A program made the position numbers and the translations under genes. Under the pieces are notes generated by a model that was given only the letters and a program-made list of their open reading frames with translations, did not search any database and had not been told where the DNA came from. From a virus, in the IMG/VR virus record IMGVR_UViG_3300042544_000946, positions 1 to 32,609 of that record: a stretch of 32,609 nucleotides of DNA; one strand, given 5' to 3'. Shown one piece after another: positions 1 to 7,289 of the stretch (positions are counted from its first letter, which is position 1; every line of letters begins with the position of its first letter).

Positions 1-1
1 C

Positions 2-2320
2 ACAGTGGTCAAGCGTAATGGGCATCGTGTCCCGTTAGATATCGCAAAAATACAGAGACAGGTAGCCCACGGCTGCAGAGGCATTGATGGAGTCAGTCCA
101 TCAATGGTAGAAATTAAAGCGCAAATAGAATTACACGATGGCATGACCACTCAGACTATAGATGAGTTGTTACTTAAGGCCATGGTTAATCTAATTGACG
201 AAACTGAAAACCCGGAAATTAATAACGTTAACTATCAGTACGTAGCGGGTCGCCAGCGTGTTAGTATGCTACGCAAAGAAGTATACGGCGCCTACGATCC
301 ACCTCCGCTATATGAAATTGTAAAAAAGAATGTAAAGCTAGGAATGTATACTAGTGAGTTGTTAGATTGGTACACAGAAGACGAATGGAAAATCATTGAC
401 TTGTTCTTAGATCATAACAAGGATGAAAGTTATACATTTGCAGCCATTGCCCAACTCTGCGAAAAGTATCTTGTACAAAATCGTGCAACAGGACAAATAT
501 TTGAAACACCGCAAGTGCGTTACGCTATTGCGGCTGCTACAGCGTTCCACAACGAACCTAAAGAAACTAGATTAAAACTTGTAAAGGATTATTATGAATG
601 TGCGTCCGATGGTCATTTTACTCTCGCTACTCCTGTGCTCGCTGGCCTCGGTACTACAACTAAACAGTTCAGTAGTTGTGTGCTTATTAGCAGTGACGAT
701 ACCCTTGATTCGATATTCGCCGCAGGCGAAATGATGGCCAAATATGCCTCAAAACGAGCCGGTATTGGTCTCGAAATAGGCAGAATCAGACCGTTAGGCG
801 CCCCAATTCGCAATGGTGAAATCAAGCATACGGGTCTAGTACCCTTCCTAAAGAAATGGTTTGCCGATTTAAGATCATGCAGTCAAGGTGGCATACGCAA
901 CGCCAGCTGTACGGTTACATTCCCAGTGTGGCATGCTCAATTTGAAGACTTAATCGTGCTTAAGAATAATCAAGGTACAGACGAAACTCGTGTGCGCCAA
1001 ATGGATTATAGTGTAGTAGTTAATGCCATGTTCTGGAATCGTTATAAGCGTGGAGAAACAATGAGTTTGTTTGACCCTGCAGAAGTTCCAGACCTATACG
1101 AAGCCTATTATCGTGACAGCGCAGAATTTGAAAAGTTGTATTTACATTATGAGCAGAACCCAAAAATTAAAAAGAAAGTTGTATCGGCGGATGAGATATT
1201 CAAAAATGGAATTCTTAAGGAGAGAACTGATACTGGGCGCATTTATCTTGTCAACATCGACAACGTTATCAACCAGGGCCCCTTTGATACAACGGTGGAT
1301 CCAATATATCAATCAAACCTATGCCAAGAGATACTTTTACCCACCCGACCTTTCCAGAGAATTGAAGACCCAGAAGGAAGAATTGCTCTTTGCACTCTTG
1401 GGTCCATAAACTGGGGTGCGTTCCGTAATCCACAAGAGATGCGTAAGGCATGTCGTGTTTTAGTTCGTAGTCTAAGTAATTTATTAAATTATCAAGACTT
1501 CCTTAGCGTACAGAGTAAAATGGCTAATACTGATTTTGAACCTCTAGGTGTTGGCATTACTAACTTGGCCTATTGGCATGCTCGTAAGAGTTTCAAATAT
1601 GGTGAGAAAGATGCACTGGCAGAAGTTAAACGTTGGATGGAACACCAGGCCTACTACCTTACTGAAGCCAGTGTTGAGCTTGCCCAAGAACGTGGACCAT
1701 GTGCTCGTAGTCAGTACACCTACTACGGTAAGGGAGTCTTTCCTTGGGAAAGACGCAAAGCCGGAGTCAACGAACTCACTGACTTTACGCCTAGCATGGA
1801 TTGGGAACCGCTCCGTGCTCGTATGATCAAGTACGGGATCCGTAATGCTACACTAATGGCAGTAGCCCCAGTTGAGTCTAGCTCAGTTGTATTAAATAGT
1901 ACTAACGGAATTGAAATGCCCATGGAAATGATTTCTGTTAAAGAATCAAAGGCGGGATCGTTTGTACAGGTAGTACCAGAATACAAACGATTAAAGAACC
2001 GTTATCAGTTAATGTGGGATCAGAAAGATTGTGTTGACTATTTAAAGACAGCTTCAGTATTGGCTGTTTACATTGATCAAAGTTTATCAACTAATACATT
2101 CTATAATCCTGCCAATTATGCAGGAGGTAAAGTACCTGCAACTGTAATTGCCAAAAATTTAATGCTGGCTTACAGATGGGGACTAAAGACTATATACTAT
2201 AGTTTAATTAATAAGGTCGGCGCCAAAGCTGACATGACAAATACAAGTAGTGCAATTACACTTTCTCCAGTTACTGTCTACGAAGAATTAGACGAAGACT
2301 GCGAAGCGTGTAAATTATAA
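2..2320 (+). CDS. nrdA: Class Ia ribonucleotide reductase, large (alpha) subunit, 5' partial
   Basis: Reduces ribonucleoside diphosphates to deoxyribonucleotides, working with NrdB encoded just downstream. The frame is open from the window edge. The GTG at position 5 reads as an internal Val of the usual 'VVKRnG' start of the ATP-cone, so the true start is probably a few codons upstream. Numbering from that Val, an N-terminal ATP-cone (about 1-90) precedes the ten-stranded barrel. The active-site cysteines C225 (QFSSC) and C463 (ALCTLG), the N438-C440-E442 radical-site triad (QSNLCQEI) and the Tyr pair (TIYYS) near the C-terminus are all present. The C-terminal tail carries the swinging CxxC pair (CEACKL), which glutaredoxin would reduce. 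Length matches E. coli NrdA (about 760 aa). T4-like phages commonly carry this gene to supply dNTPs. An RBS-spaced unknown gene separates it from nrdB. Confidence 0.97.
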   Translation, partial: TVVKRNGHRVPLDIAKIQRQVAHGCRGIDGVSPSMVEIKAQIELHDGMTTQTIDELLLKAMVNLIDETENPEINNVNYQYVAGRQRVSMLRKEVYGAYDPPPLYEIVKKNVKLGMYTSELLDWYTEDEWKIIDLFLDHNKDESYTFAAIAQLCEKYLVQNRATGQIFETPQVRYAIAAATAFHNEPKETRLKLVKDYYECASDGHFTLATPVLAGLGTTTKQFSSCVLISSDDTLDSIFAAGEMMAKYASKRAGIGLEIGRIRPLGAPIRNGEIKHTGLVPFLKKWFADLRSCSQGGIRNASCTVTFPVWHAQFEDLIVLKNNQGTDETRVRQMDYSVVVNAMFWNRYKRGETMSLFDPAEVPDLYEAYYRDSAEFEKLYLHYEQNPKIKKKVVSADEIFKNGILKERTDTGRIYLVNIDNVINQGPFDTTVDPIYQSNLCQEILLPTRPFQRIEDPEGRIALCTLGSINWGAFRNPQEMRKACRVLVRSLSNLLNYQDFLSVQSKMANTDFEPLGVGITNLAYWHARKSFKYGEKDALAEVKRWMEHQAYYLTEASVELAQERGPCARSQYTYYGKGVFPWERRKAGVNELTDFTPSMDWEPLRARMIKYGIRNATLMAVAPVESSSVVLNSTNGIEMPMEMISVKESKAGSFVQVVPEYKRLKNRYQLMWDQKDCVDYLKTASVLAVYIDQSLSTNTFYNPANYAGGKVPATVIAKNLMLAYRWGLKTIYYSLINKVGAKADMTNTSSAITLSPVTVYEELDEDCEACKL

Positions 2321-2331
2321 AAGGAAATAAA

Positions 2332-2736
2332 ATGAAATTATATATAAAATATATTGATGGACAAATTGTTGATCACCCGATGCTTGAAGATAATCTAACG
2401 CAGGTAGATCCTACTTTTGATCCAGATAATCTCCCAGATACATTAAAAGTATTCGAACGTGTAAATGCTCCGATACCTGGACCATATGCTTACATACAGG
2501 TTTCATATCAACTAGGTGATGATGGTATTGTTAGAGATACGTATACAGAATTACCATTCAGTGCAGAAGAACGAGCCAAGCTAATTGAATATACAATGGC
2601 ACAAGCGCATCCCAAAGGTTGGACCTTTAATGAAACAATCTGTGGTTGGGAACCAGGAGTACCTTATCCAACAGATGGAAAAGTTTATGAATGGTCTGAA
2701 GAATTAGAGAACTGGTCAGAAATGAATACTTATTAA
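2332..2736 (+). CDS. Conserved phage protein of unknown function between nrdA and nrdB
   Basis: 134 aa, acidic, with no signal peptide or membrane segment. It has a clear ribosome binding site (AAGGAAATAAA) and starts 11 bp after nrdA. The C-terminal part holds a Trp-rich pattern, roughly W-x-F-x-x-x-x-x-x-W-x-P then PYPTDG-x-x-Y-x-W and a final W. I recall similar 'C-x-W-x-P...YPTDGK-x-Y-x-W' tails in proteins of marine T4-like phages, where some are virion-associated. I cannot assign a function. Lying inside the nrdA-nrdB-glutaredoxin run suggests co-transcription, not a shared role. Confidence 0.75.
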   Translation: MKLYIKYIDGQIVDHPMLEDNLTQVDPTFDPDNLPDTLKVFERVNAPIPGPYAYIQVSYQLGDDGIVRDTYTELPFSAEERAKLIEYTMAQAHPKGWTFNETICGWEPGVPYPTDGKVYEWSEELENWSEMNTY

Positions 2737-2740
2737 TACT

Positions 2741-3841
2741 ATGTCAAAAGCACAGTACAATTTTTCAAAACAAACAAATTACCTTAAGCGTACAATGTTT
2801 CTAGATCCAGCAGGTCCAGTAACAGTGCAACGGTTCGAGGAAGTTAAGTATCCTAAACTACAAAAGTACGAAGAACTTGCTCGGGGCTTCTTTTGGGTTC
2901 CAGAGGAAATTAGTCTTACCAAAGACAAGATGGATCACAAAGAAGCCAGTGATGCTGTTAAACATATCTTTACCAGTAACTTGCTAAGGCAAACTGCGTT
3001 AGATTCTATCCAGGGTCGAGCGCCTTTCCAAGTGTTTGGGCCAGTTAGTTCAATTCCAGAACTCGAAGCACTGACACTTACCTGGAGTTTCTTCGAAACA
3101 AGCATTCACAGCAAGAGCTATAGTCATATTATTCGTAATGTCTACGGAGTACCTAAAGATGAGTTTAACAAGATTCACGACACGGCTGAAATTGCTGGTA
3201 TGGCTGCTAGTGTTGGTCGCTACTATGAGGATCTTCATATTCTTAACAGCCGTGCAGAGCTGGGCGAAGATGTTGGACTCCATACTCACAAGCGAGCCAT
3301 ATGGATGGCCCTACATGCATCATACGCACTCGAAGCTCTACGTTTCATGGTATCCTTCGCCACGTCACTTGCTATGGTAGAGAATAAGATTTACATCGGT
3401 AACGGTAACATCATCAGTTTGATTCTACAAGACGAACTGCTTCATGCAGAGTGGACTGGTTGGTTAATTAACAATGTAACCAAAGACGATCCGGACTTTA
3501 TTGAAATTGGAAAAGAGTGTGAAGCAGAAGTATACGCTATGTATATGGAAGTCATTCAAGAAGAAAAAGCCTGGGCCGAATACTTGTTCAAGAAGGGTGT
3601 GGTCATTGGATTGAATGCCAACATATTGAAAGACTTTGTTGACTATACTGCATTTACTAGACTAAAAGAAATTGGCATCAAGTATCTAGCAGACCATCCA
3701 AAGATGAGTCCTATCCCTTGGTTTAACAAGCACGTTAACATCAATAAGAAACAAACAGCATTACAGGAAAACGAAAGCACCAATTATGTTATTGGTGTTA
3801 TGAGTGATTCAGTTAGCTATGAAGAACTACCAGATTTATAA
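2741..3841 (+). CDS. nrdB: Class Ia ribonucleotide reductase, small (beta) subunit
   Basis: 366 aa ferritin-like radical subunit that houses the di-iron tyrosyl radical cofactor for NrdA. Ligand equivalents visible are D88 (LDSIQG), E119 and H123 (helix FFETSIHSKSY), E198 (ALEALRF), and E232/H235 (QDELLH). The radical tyrosine is Y127. One oddity is that E119 and H123 are separated by three residues (ETSIH), whereas E. coli and T4 NrdB have two (ETIH), so there is a one-residue insertion in a metal-ligand helix. The C-terminal end is acidic (YEELPDL), as expected for docking to NrdA. It starts 4 bp after the preceding gene and is followed 8 bp later by glutaredoxin, forming an nrd operon. Confidence 0.96.
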   Translation: MSKAQYNFSKQTNYLKRTMFLDPAGPVTVQRFEEVKYPKLQKYEELARGFFWVPEEISLTKDKMDHKEASDAVKHIFTSNLLRQTALDSIQGRAPFQVFGPVSSIPELEALTLTWSFFETSIHSKSYSHIIRNVYGVPKDEFNKIHDTAEIAGMAASVGRYYEDLHILNSRAELGEDVGLHTHKRAIWMALHASYALEALRFMVSFATSLAMVENKIYIGNGNIISLILQDELLHAEWTGWLINNVTKDDPDFIEIGKECEAEVYAMYMEVIQEEKAWAEYLFKKGVVIGLNANILKDFVDYTAFTRLKEIGIKYLADHPKMSPIPWFNKHVNINKKQTALQENESTNYVIGVMSDSVSYEELPDL

Positions 3842-3849
3842 GGAATAAA

Positions 3850-4077
3850 ATGACCAAAGCAATTGTGTGGTCGAAGTACCACTGCCCATTTTGCGATCAG
3901 GCAAAGGCATTATTAAAACAACGAGGTATTCCATTTGAAGAAAAGAAAATCGGTGATGGATATTCTAAAGAAGAATTGTTAGAAGCAATTCCCACAGCAA
4001 GAACAGTACCACAGATCTTTATCGATGATCAACTCATTGGTGGCTTTACTGAACTAAAGGCACACCTAAATGGATAA
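3850..4077 (+). CDS. Glutaredoxin
   Basis: 75 aa thioredoxin-fold protein with the dithiol active site CPFC at residues 12-15 and the cis-proline segment TVPQIFID at about 53-60, followed by GGFTEL, which contacts glutathione. It most likely re-reduces the C-terminal cysteine pair of NrdA, the role of NrdC in T4. It has an RBS (AAGGAATAAA) 8 bp after nrdB, and its end overlaps the next gene by 8 bp. The length is short but normal for phage and bacterial class I glutaredoxins. Confidence 0.93.
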   Translation: MTKAIVWSKYHCPFCDQAKALLKQRGIPFEEKKIGDGYSKEELLEAIPTARTVPQIFIDDQLIGGFTELKAHLNG

Positions 4078-4549
4078 CGAGCCCATTGTAGATGAGAACA
4101 CCATTGATCTATCCGGTGGTGAAGATTACGACAGTATCACTATGATAGATACTAGCAGTATGAACTCTTATAATTACTCCTATAGTACAACACCATCTAG
4201 CATTACTATTAGTAACGGTAGCGGTAGTAACTATGGTGCAGTCGGTAGCTCTGGTAGCTTTCTAACCAGCGGCTTGAATGGCACTAGCTGGAGCAACACA
4301 AATTGGAATATAAGCAGTAGTTCGTCAACTCCAGGTTTAAAAGTATCAGGTGACGCAGAGTTTGAAGGCAAGGTTATGATAAACGGCCGGAATATCTCAG
4401 AGTTCATGGAAACCATTTCAAACCGTCTTGCCATACTCCAACCAGACCCTGCAAAATTAGAGCACTTCGCGGCTCTTAAAAAAGCCTACGAGCATTACAA
4501 AACACTCGAAGCTTTATGCGAAATACCCAAAGAAGAAAACGAGGAATAA
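4070..4549 (+). CDS. Conserved phage protein, Ser/Asn-rich N-terminus
   Basis: 159 aa. Residues 1-90 are low-complexity and rich in Ser, Thr, Asn, Gly and Tyr, and look disordered. Residues about 92-150 form a conserved module beginning LKVSGDAEFEGKVMINGRNI, followed by a helical stretch (ISNRLAILQPDPAKLE...). I recall this 'v.GdaefkGki.i.Gknl...l..ie.RLaIL.Pnp' module in many T4-like phage proteins, sometimes next to structural genes, but its role is unknown to me. The start overlaps the glutaredoxin stop by 8 bp. The next gene starts after one base, so translation is probably coupled. Confidence 0.75.
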   Translation: MDNEPIVDENTIDLSGGEDYDSITMIDTSSMNSYNYSYSTTPSSITISNGSGSNYGAVGSSGSFLTSGLNGTSWSNTNWNISSSSSTPGLKVSGDAEFEGKVMINGRNISEFMETISNRLAILQPDPAKLEHFAALKKAYEHYKTLEALCEIPKEENEE

Positions 4550-4550
4550 T

Positions 4551-4838
4551 ATGTTAATTCAAAAACCCGCAGCCACTGGTGACACAGTGAGCATTAAATT
4601 AATTTCCGGTGAAGAAATCATCGGACGTTTAGATGAAGATACCAGTGAGTATGTTAAACTAAACAGACCTAAGAGTGTTAGTATCGGCGCACAAGGACTA
4701 GGTATGATGCCGTTTATGTTTCTAGGTGGAGCAGACAACGTTACTATTAAACATAATCATATCATTGTTATGGTACTTGCAGAGAAAAGTGCAGCCGATC
4801 AATATGTACAGGGAACAACTGGCATTGCTCTATCGTAA
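4551..4838 (+). CDS. Small phage protein with an Sm/Hfq-like sequence pattern
   Basis: 95 aa, mostly predicted beta. Residues 12-45 (TVSIKLISGEEIIGRLDED then YVKLNRPKSVSI) resemble an Sm1 motif, in which a hydrophobic strand, a bent G-E-x-x-x-G-x-L strand and a third strand form the Sm half-barrel. Residues 62-75 (NVTIKHNHIIVMV) could be the Sm2-type strands. This is pattern recognition, not proof of RNA binding. The gene follows its neighbour by one base and lies upstream of the tail hydrolase. A late-type TAAATA element overlaps its end. Confidence 0.7.
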   Translation: MLIQKPAATGDTVSIKLISGEEIIGRLDEDTSEYVKLNRPKSVSIGAQGLGMMPFMFLGGADNVTIKHNHIIVMVLAEKSAADQYVQGTTGIALS

Positions 4839-4841
4839 ATA
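4836..4841 (+). promoter_or_regulatory. Late-type promoter element TAAATA
   Basis: TAAATA spans the stop codon of the upstream gene. It lies 17 bp before the start of the tail-type hydrolase gene, with an AGGAG ribosome binding site in between. It is one of a family of TAAATA elements in this window (see findings). Confidence 0.5.
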
Positions 4842-4858
4842 TATGATAGGAGATTAAT

Positions 4859-5692
4859 ATGCCATACATTTCCGGCACAGGCCGAATTTCAGACGTTTAC
4901 CATAGCGGCAATGTTTACGCTAACAATGTTCCAATCGCTCTTTGGTTATCGCCCGGTGCTAGTGGTACATTTGGCGGTATTAGCATATCAGTGGCAGTGG
5001 AACTAGATCCATTAGTAGTTGAGGCAGTAGCGAGCCAGGTCAATACCTATGTAGCTGCTCAGAATGGCCAACCTAATCAATATTATAGTGCTGCCGCGGC
5101 AGCTGATGGTGTTAAAGGTAATTATGCAGGTACAGTTGATGATGGTACCACAGCCACTGCCGCAGTATCGCTAATTTCAACTGACACTACTTTCTCTAGT
5201 ATTGTTCCATTCTTAGACAAATGTCTCGATGAAGCTGCACAAGGAAAGTGGCGTGAATCTGGTCAAGGTGGTAAACCTAGTAATCCTAATATTACTGGCA
5301 TTTGGCAGAACATAGGATATCCCGGTAGCAGTCCGTGGACCACAGATCAAACGGCATGGTGTATGGGATTTATTAACTTTGGATTAAAGAGTTCGGGGTA
5401 TCGATATTTCCAAACTGCATCCGCAGCCGCAATTACAACCAATCCAGAAAAGTGGAACGCTACGCAAGTTCCTAAAGATCAAGCACAGCCCGGTGACATA
5501 GCATTCTGGAGTTATAGGCACGTTAACTTTGTCTATACAGCCCAAAATGGCAAATACACGTTTGTTGGCGGAAATCAAAGTCCAAAAGCAAGTAATAATC
5601 CGGATGACGGCGATGTAACCAAATCTTATCCAAACGGAACAGGCGCTAATAACGCAAATTGGGTAAGTTGCTGGCGTCCAAGTAAAACATAA
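4859..5692 (+). CDS. Tail-type peptidoglycan hydrolase: PAAR-like N-terminus plus NlpC/P60-type (TIGR02594-like) domain
   Basis: 277 aa. The C-terminal half (about 158-245) matches the TIGR02594/CHAP-like cysteine peptidase pattern. C168 sits in QTAWCMGFIN, followed by a PGDIAFW strand (211-217), H221 in RHVNFVY, and GGNQ (237-240). Cys-His-Asn/Gln is the expected catalytic set for cutting peptide bonds in peptidoglycan. Residues 1-30 (a G-x-x-D-x-x-H-x-G-x-V-x-x-N-x-x-P pattern) resemble a PAAR-type spike-tip fragment. The middle is Ala/Gly/Thr-rich linker. There is no signal peptide, which fits a virion-borne cell-wall enzyme better than a secreted endolysin. It could still be the lysis enzyme. 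It has an RBS (ATAGGAGATTAAT) and a late-type TAAATA upstream. Confidence 0.75.
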   Translation: MPYISGTGRISDVYHSGNVYANNVPIALWLSPGASGTFGGISISVAVELDPLVVEAVASQVNTYVAAQNGQPNQYYSAAAAADGVKGNYAGTVDDGTTATAAVSLISTDTTFSSIVPFLDKCLDEAAQGKWRESGQGGKPSNPNITGIWQNIGYPGSSPWTTDQTAWCMGFINFGLKSSGYRYFQTASAAAITTNPEKWNATQVPKDQAQPGDIAFWSYRHVNFVYTAQNGKYTFVGGNQSPKASNNPDDGDVTKSYPNGTGANNANWVSCWRPSKT

Positions 5693-5695
5693 TGG

Positions 5696-5724
5696 TTGAC
5701 AAACTGGTAAAAATACAGTATAAT
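5696..5724 (+). promoter_or_regulatory. Consensus sigma70-type promoter for the cold shock gene
   Basis: TTGACA at 5696-5701 and TATAAT at 5719-5724 are both exact consensus hexamers with a 17-bp spacer. Transcription should start near 5731, giving a 14-nt leader that is little more than the ribosome binding site GAGGAAG. Confidence 0.85.
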
Positions 5725-5744
5725 AGTAATAAGAGGAAGCAGTA

Positions 5745-5948
5745 ATGCAACAAGGTAAAGTAAAATGGTTTAATAATTCCAAAGGTTTTGGATTTATTGT
5801 ACCGGACGAAGGCGGTGAAGATGTGTTTGCACATTTTAGCCAAATTCAAATGGAGGGCTATAAAACTTTGAAAACAGACGAACATGTCCAATTTGAAGTT
5901 ACAGATGGTCCAAATGGTAAACAGGCTCAAAATATTCAACGGAGTTAA
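5745..5948 (+). CDS. Cold shock protein (CspA family)
   Basis: 67 aa OB-fold nucleic-acid binding protein. RNP1 (KGFGFIVP, about 13-20) and RNP2 (VFAHF, about 27-31) are intact, with the usual KWFN start. It would bind single-stranded RNA or DNA and melt RNA structure, probably favouring translation during infection. It is driven by an exact consensus promoter with a very short leader, suggesting early and strong expression. The next small gene follows after one base. Confidence 0.95.
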   Translation: MQQGKVKWFNNSKGFGFIVPDEGGEDVFAHFSQIQMEGYKTLKTDEHVQFEVTDGPNGKQAQNIQRS

Positions 5949-5949
5949 T

Positions 5950-6096
5950 ATGTATCAATATCGTGTTTGGGTTAAACTTAATCAGTATCAAACTGCTGAC
6001 GTTGTAGTCAATGCAAACAATGATTGGGAATGTAAAATGCTTGCAGAAAGCATGTACGGTTCTGGTATGGTTCTAAACTACAGCAGAATTAATTAA
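5950..6096 (+). CDS. Small conserved phage protein
   Basis: 48 aa. The ATG at 5950 is preferred over upstream in-frame starts because GGAG lies 5 bp upstream and earlier starts would run deep into the csp gene. The sequence (MYQYRVWVKLNQYQT then VVVNANNDWECKMLAE and YGSGMVLNYSRI) resembles a small family I recall from T4-like marine phages, with a beta strand followed by a helix and a conserved YG-x-G-x-V-x-N-Y end. Function is unknown. It shares a transcript with the cold shock gene. Confidence 0.7.
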   Translation: MYQYRVWVKLNQYQTADVVVNANNDWECKMLAESMYGSGMVLNYSRIN

Positions 6097-6248
6097 ATAC
6101 ACTGTCCGATAGGGGTAAACCTGCATAGCAGGTTGCCAAGGTGAAAGACCTTGTAGTTAGGCGGAGACTCCACAAGCCCTTCGGATTCCGTCAACGTTGT
6201 CAACGTAATATAGGGCTAAGGCGTTATATATACATCATGGAGAAAGTT
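6094..6248 (+). ncRNA. Structured leader RNA or small RNA upstream of a secreted protein
   Basis: A late-type TAAATA (6094-6099) is followed by about 140 nt without a convincing gene but with several perfect hairpins. AACCTGC/GCAGGTT (6118-6124/6128-6134) closes a 3-nt loop. CAAGGT/ACCTTG (6137-6142/6148-6153) closes a GAAAG loop. AGCCCT/AGGGCT (6175-6180/6212-6217) encloses CGG/CCG (6182-6184/6188-6190) and ACGTT/AACGT (6194-6198/6202-6206). AGGG at 6111-6114 could compete for CCCT at 6177-6180. The frame of the downstream gene is open through here, but the only start with a well-placed RBS is 6249. I do not recognise a known riboswitch class. Confidence 0.55.
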
Positions 6249-6599
6249 ATGAAAAAATTATTGACTGCACTTGTTTTGTCTTTTGCTCTTGTTGGAGCAG
6301 TATCTGCACAACATAGACATTATGGCCATCACGGATATCATGGTCCAAGAGTAATCCACCACCATAGTGGTAATTGGGGACAAGTATTTGTTCCGTTGAT
6401 CATCGGTGGAGTTGTAGGTGCTGCCATTGCAAATAATAATAGACCCGTTGAGACTCCTACTGTCGTTGTTCAGCCACCGATCGCACAAGGTTCTCCAATT
6501 ATACAATGTCCTCAAGGTACATACCCATTTGAGAATTTTGGTTGGGTTAAAAACCAATATGGACAATTTGTCCAAGCTATCTATATTGAGTGTAAGTAA
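6249..6599 (+). CDS. Secreted or periplasmic His-rich protein of unknown function
   Basis: 116 aa. The signal peptide is clear (MKKLLTALVLSFALVGAVSA, cleavage after about residue 20). A His/Gly/Tyr-rich segment follows (HRHYGHHGYHGP, then IHHH), which could bind metal ions. After it comes a Gly/Ala-rich hydrophobic stretch (VFVPLIIGGVVGAAIA) that may sit in a membrane, then a Pro/Val linker. The C-terminal module carries two cysteines (CPQGTYPF...YIEC) that may form a disulfide. The start is ATG 6249 with GGAG 6 nt upstream; an ATG at 6237 is possible. Its stop overlaps the iscU start (TAATG). I do not recognise the family. Confidence 0.75.
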   Translation: MKKLLTALVLSFALVGAVSAQHRHYGHHGYHGPRVIHHHSGNWGQVFVPLIIGGVVGAAIANNNRPVETPTVVVQPPIAQGSPIIQCPQGTYPFENFGWVKNQYGQFVQAIYIECK

Positions 6600-6985
6600 T
6601 GGCCTACTCAGATAAAGTTGTTGATCACTATGAAAATCCCAGGAATGTCGGATCTTTTGACAAGGGTGATCCTAGTGTTGGTACTGGTATGGTTGGCGCA
6701 CCTGCTTGCGGCGATGTAATGAAATTACAGATAAAGGTTGACCATGATACAGGTATTATTACAGATGCGAAATTTAAAACGTATGGCTGTGGATCGGCTA
6801 TCGCGAGCTCGAGCCTCATTACAGAGTGGGTCAAAGGCATGCACATCGACGAAGCCAGAACAATTAAAAACTCCGAAATTGCCGAAGAGCTAGCTCTACC
6901 ACCAGTTAAGATACATTGTTCAATTCTAGCAGAAGATGCTATCAAAGCGGCAGTAGATGATTACCGTAACCGACACAGCCAATAA
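6599..6985 (+). CDS. iscU: IscU-type Fe-S cluster assembly scaffold
   Basis: 128 aa, full length for IscU. All ligands are present: C37 and D39 (GAPACGDV), C64 (YGCGSAIASSS), H106 and C107 (LPPVKIHCS). The LPPVK chaperone-binding motif recognised by HscA is intact. In bacteria IscU builds [2Fe-2S] and [4Fe-4S] clusters using sulfur from IscS. No iscS, hscA, hscB or fdx is in the window, so host partners would be needed, although the phage DnaK at 23990 belongs to the HscA superfamily. The gene overlaps the upstream gene by 1 bp and the IscA-type gene by 29 bp. Confidence 0.95.
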   Translation: MAYSDKVVDHYENPRNVGSFDKGDPSVGTGMVGAPACGDVMKLQIKVDHDTGIITDAKFKTYGCGSAIASSSLITEWVKGMHIDEARTIKNSEIAEELALPPVKIHCSILAEDAIKAAVDDYRNRHSQ

Positions 6986-7283
6986 GAAAATCCTACAACT
7001 TCTGTCTCGACGTGGCAAGGGTATTGGTATACGGCTAGGCGTAAAAACTACAGGTTGTAGTGGCCTTGCTTATACGTTAGAATATGTTGATAGTTATACT
7101 GTCGAAGAAGGTGTAACTAATTTTGCCCAACCAGAGTTTGTAGTATTGGTTGATGCAAAGTCACTGGCATACCTACAAGGACTCATTGTTGATTGGGCTC
7201 GTAATGGACTCAATGAAGGATTTGAATTTCGCAATCCCAATGAACGTGATAAATGTGGGTGTGGAGAAAGTTTTAGAGTGTAA
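6957..7283 (+). CDS. iscA: A-type Fe-S carrier (IscA/ErpA family)
   Basis: 108 aa, closely resembling IscA along its whole length. Ligand cysteines C34 (TTGCSGLAY), C100 and C102 (KCGCGESF) are all present. It would accept clusters from IscU and hand them to target proteins, or supply iron. It starts 29 bp inside the end of iscU in another frame, so the two are translated together. IscA fits better than ErpA or SufA by eye (GKGIGIRLGV, GLNEGFEFRNPN), but the three are hard to separate. The stop region overlaps TAAATA at 7281-7286, just upstream of the tmRNA. Confidence 0.92.
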   Translation: MITVTDTANKKILQLLSRRGKGIGIRLGVKTTGCSGLAYTLEYVDSYTVEEGVTNFAQPEFVVLVDAKSLAYLQGLIVDWARNGLNEGFEFRNPNERDKCGCGESFRV

Positions 7284-7289
7284 ATAAAA

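Noticed and set aside
5384-5939. Reverse-strand open frames opposite the hydrolase and cold shock genes
   Set aside because: They are complementary shadows of well-supported forward genes, without ribosome binding sites or recognisable domains.
6141-6248. N-terminal extension of the His-rich secreted protein
   Set aside because: It would bury the signal peptide and override strong RNA hairpins; the start at 6249 gives a standard signal sequence with an RBS.
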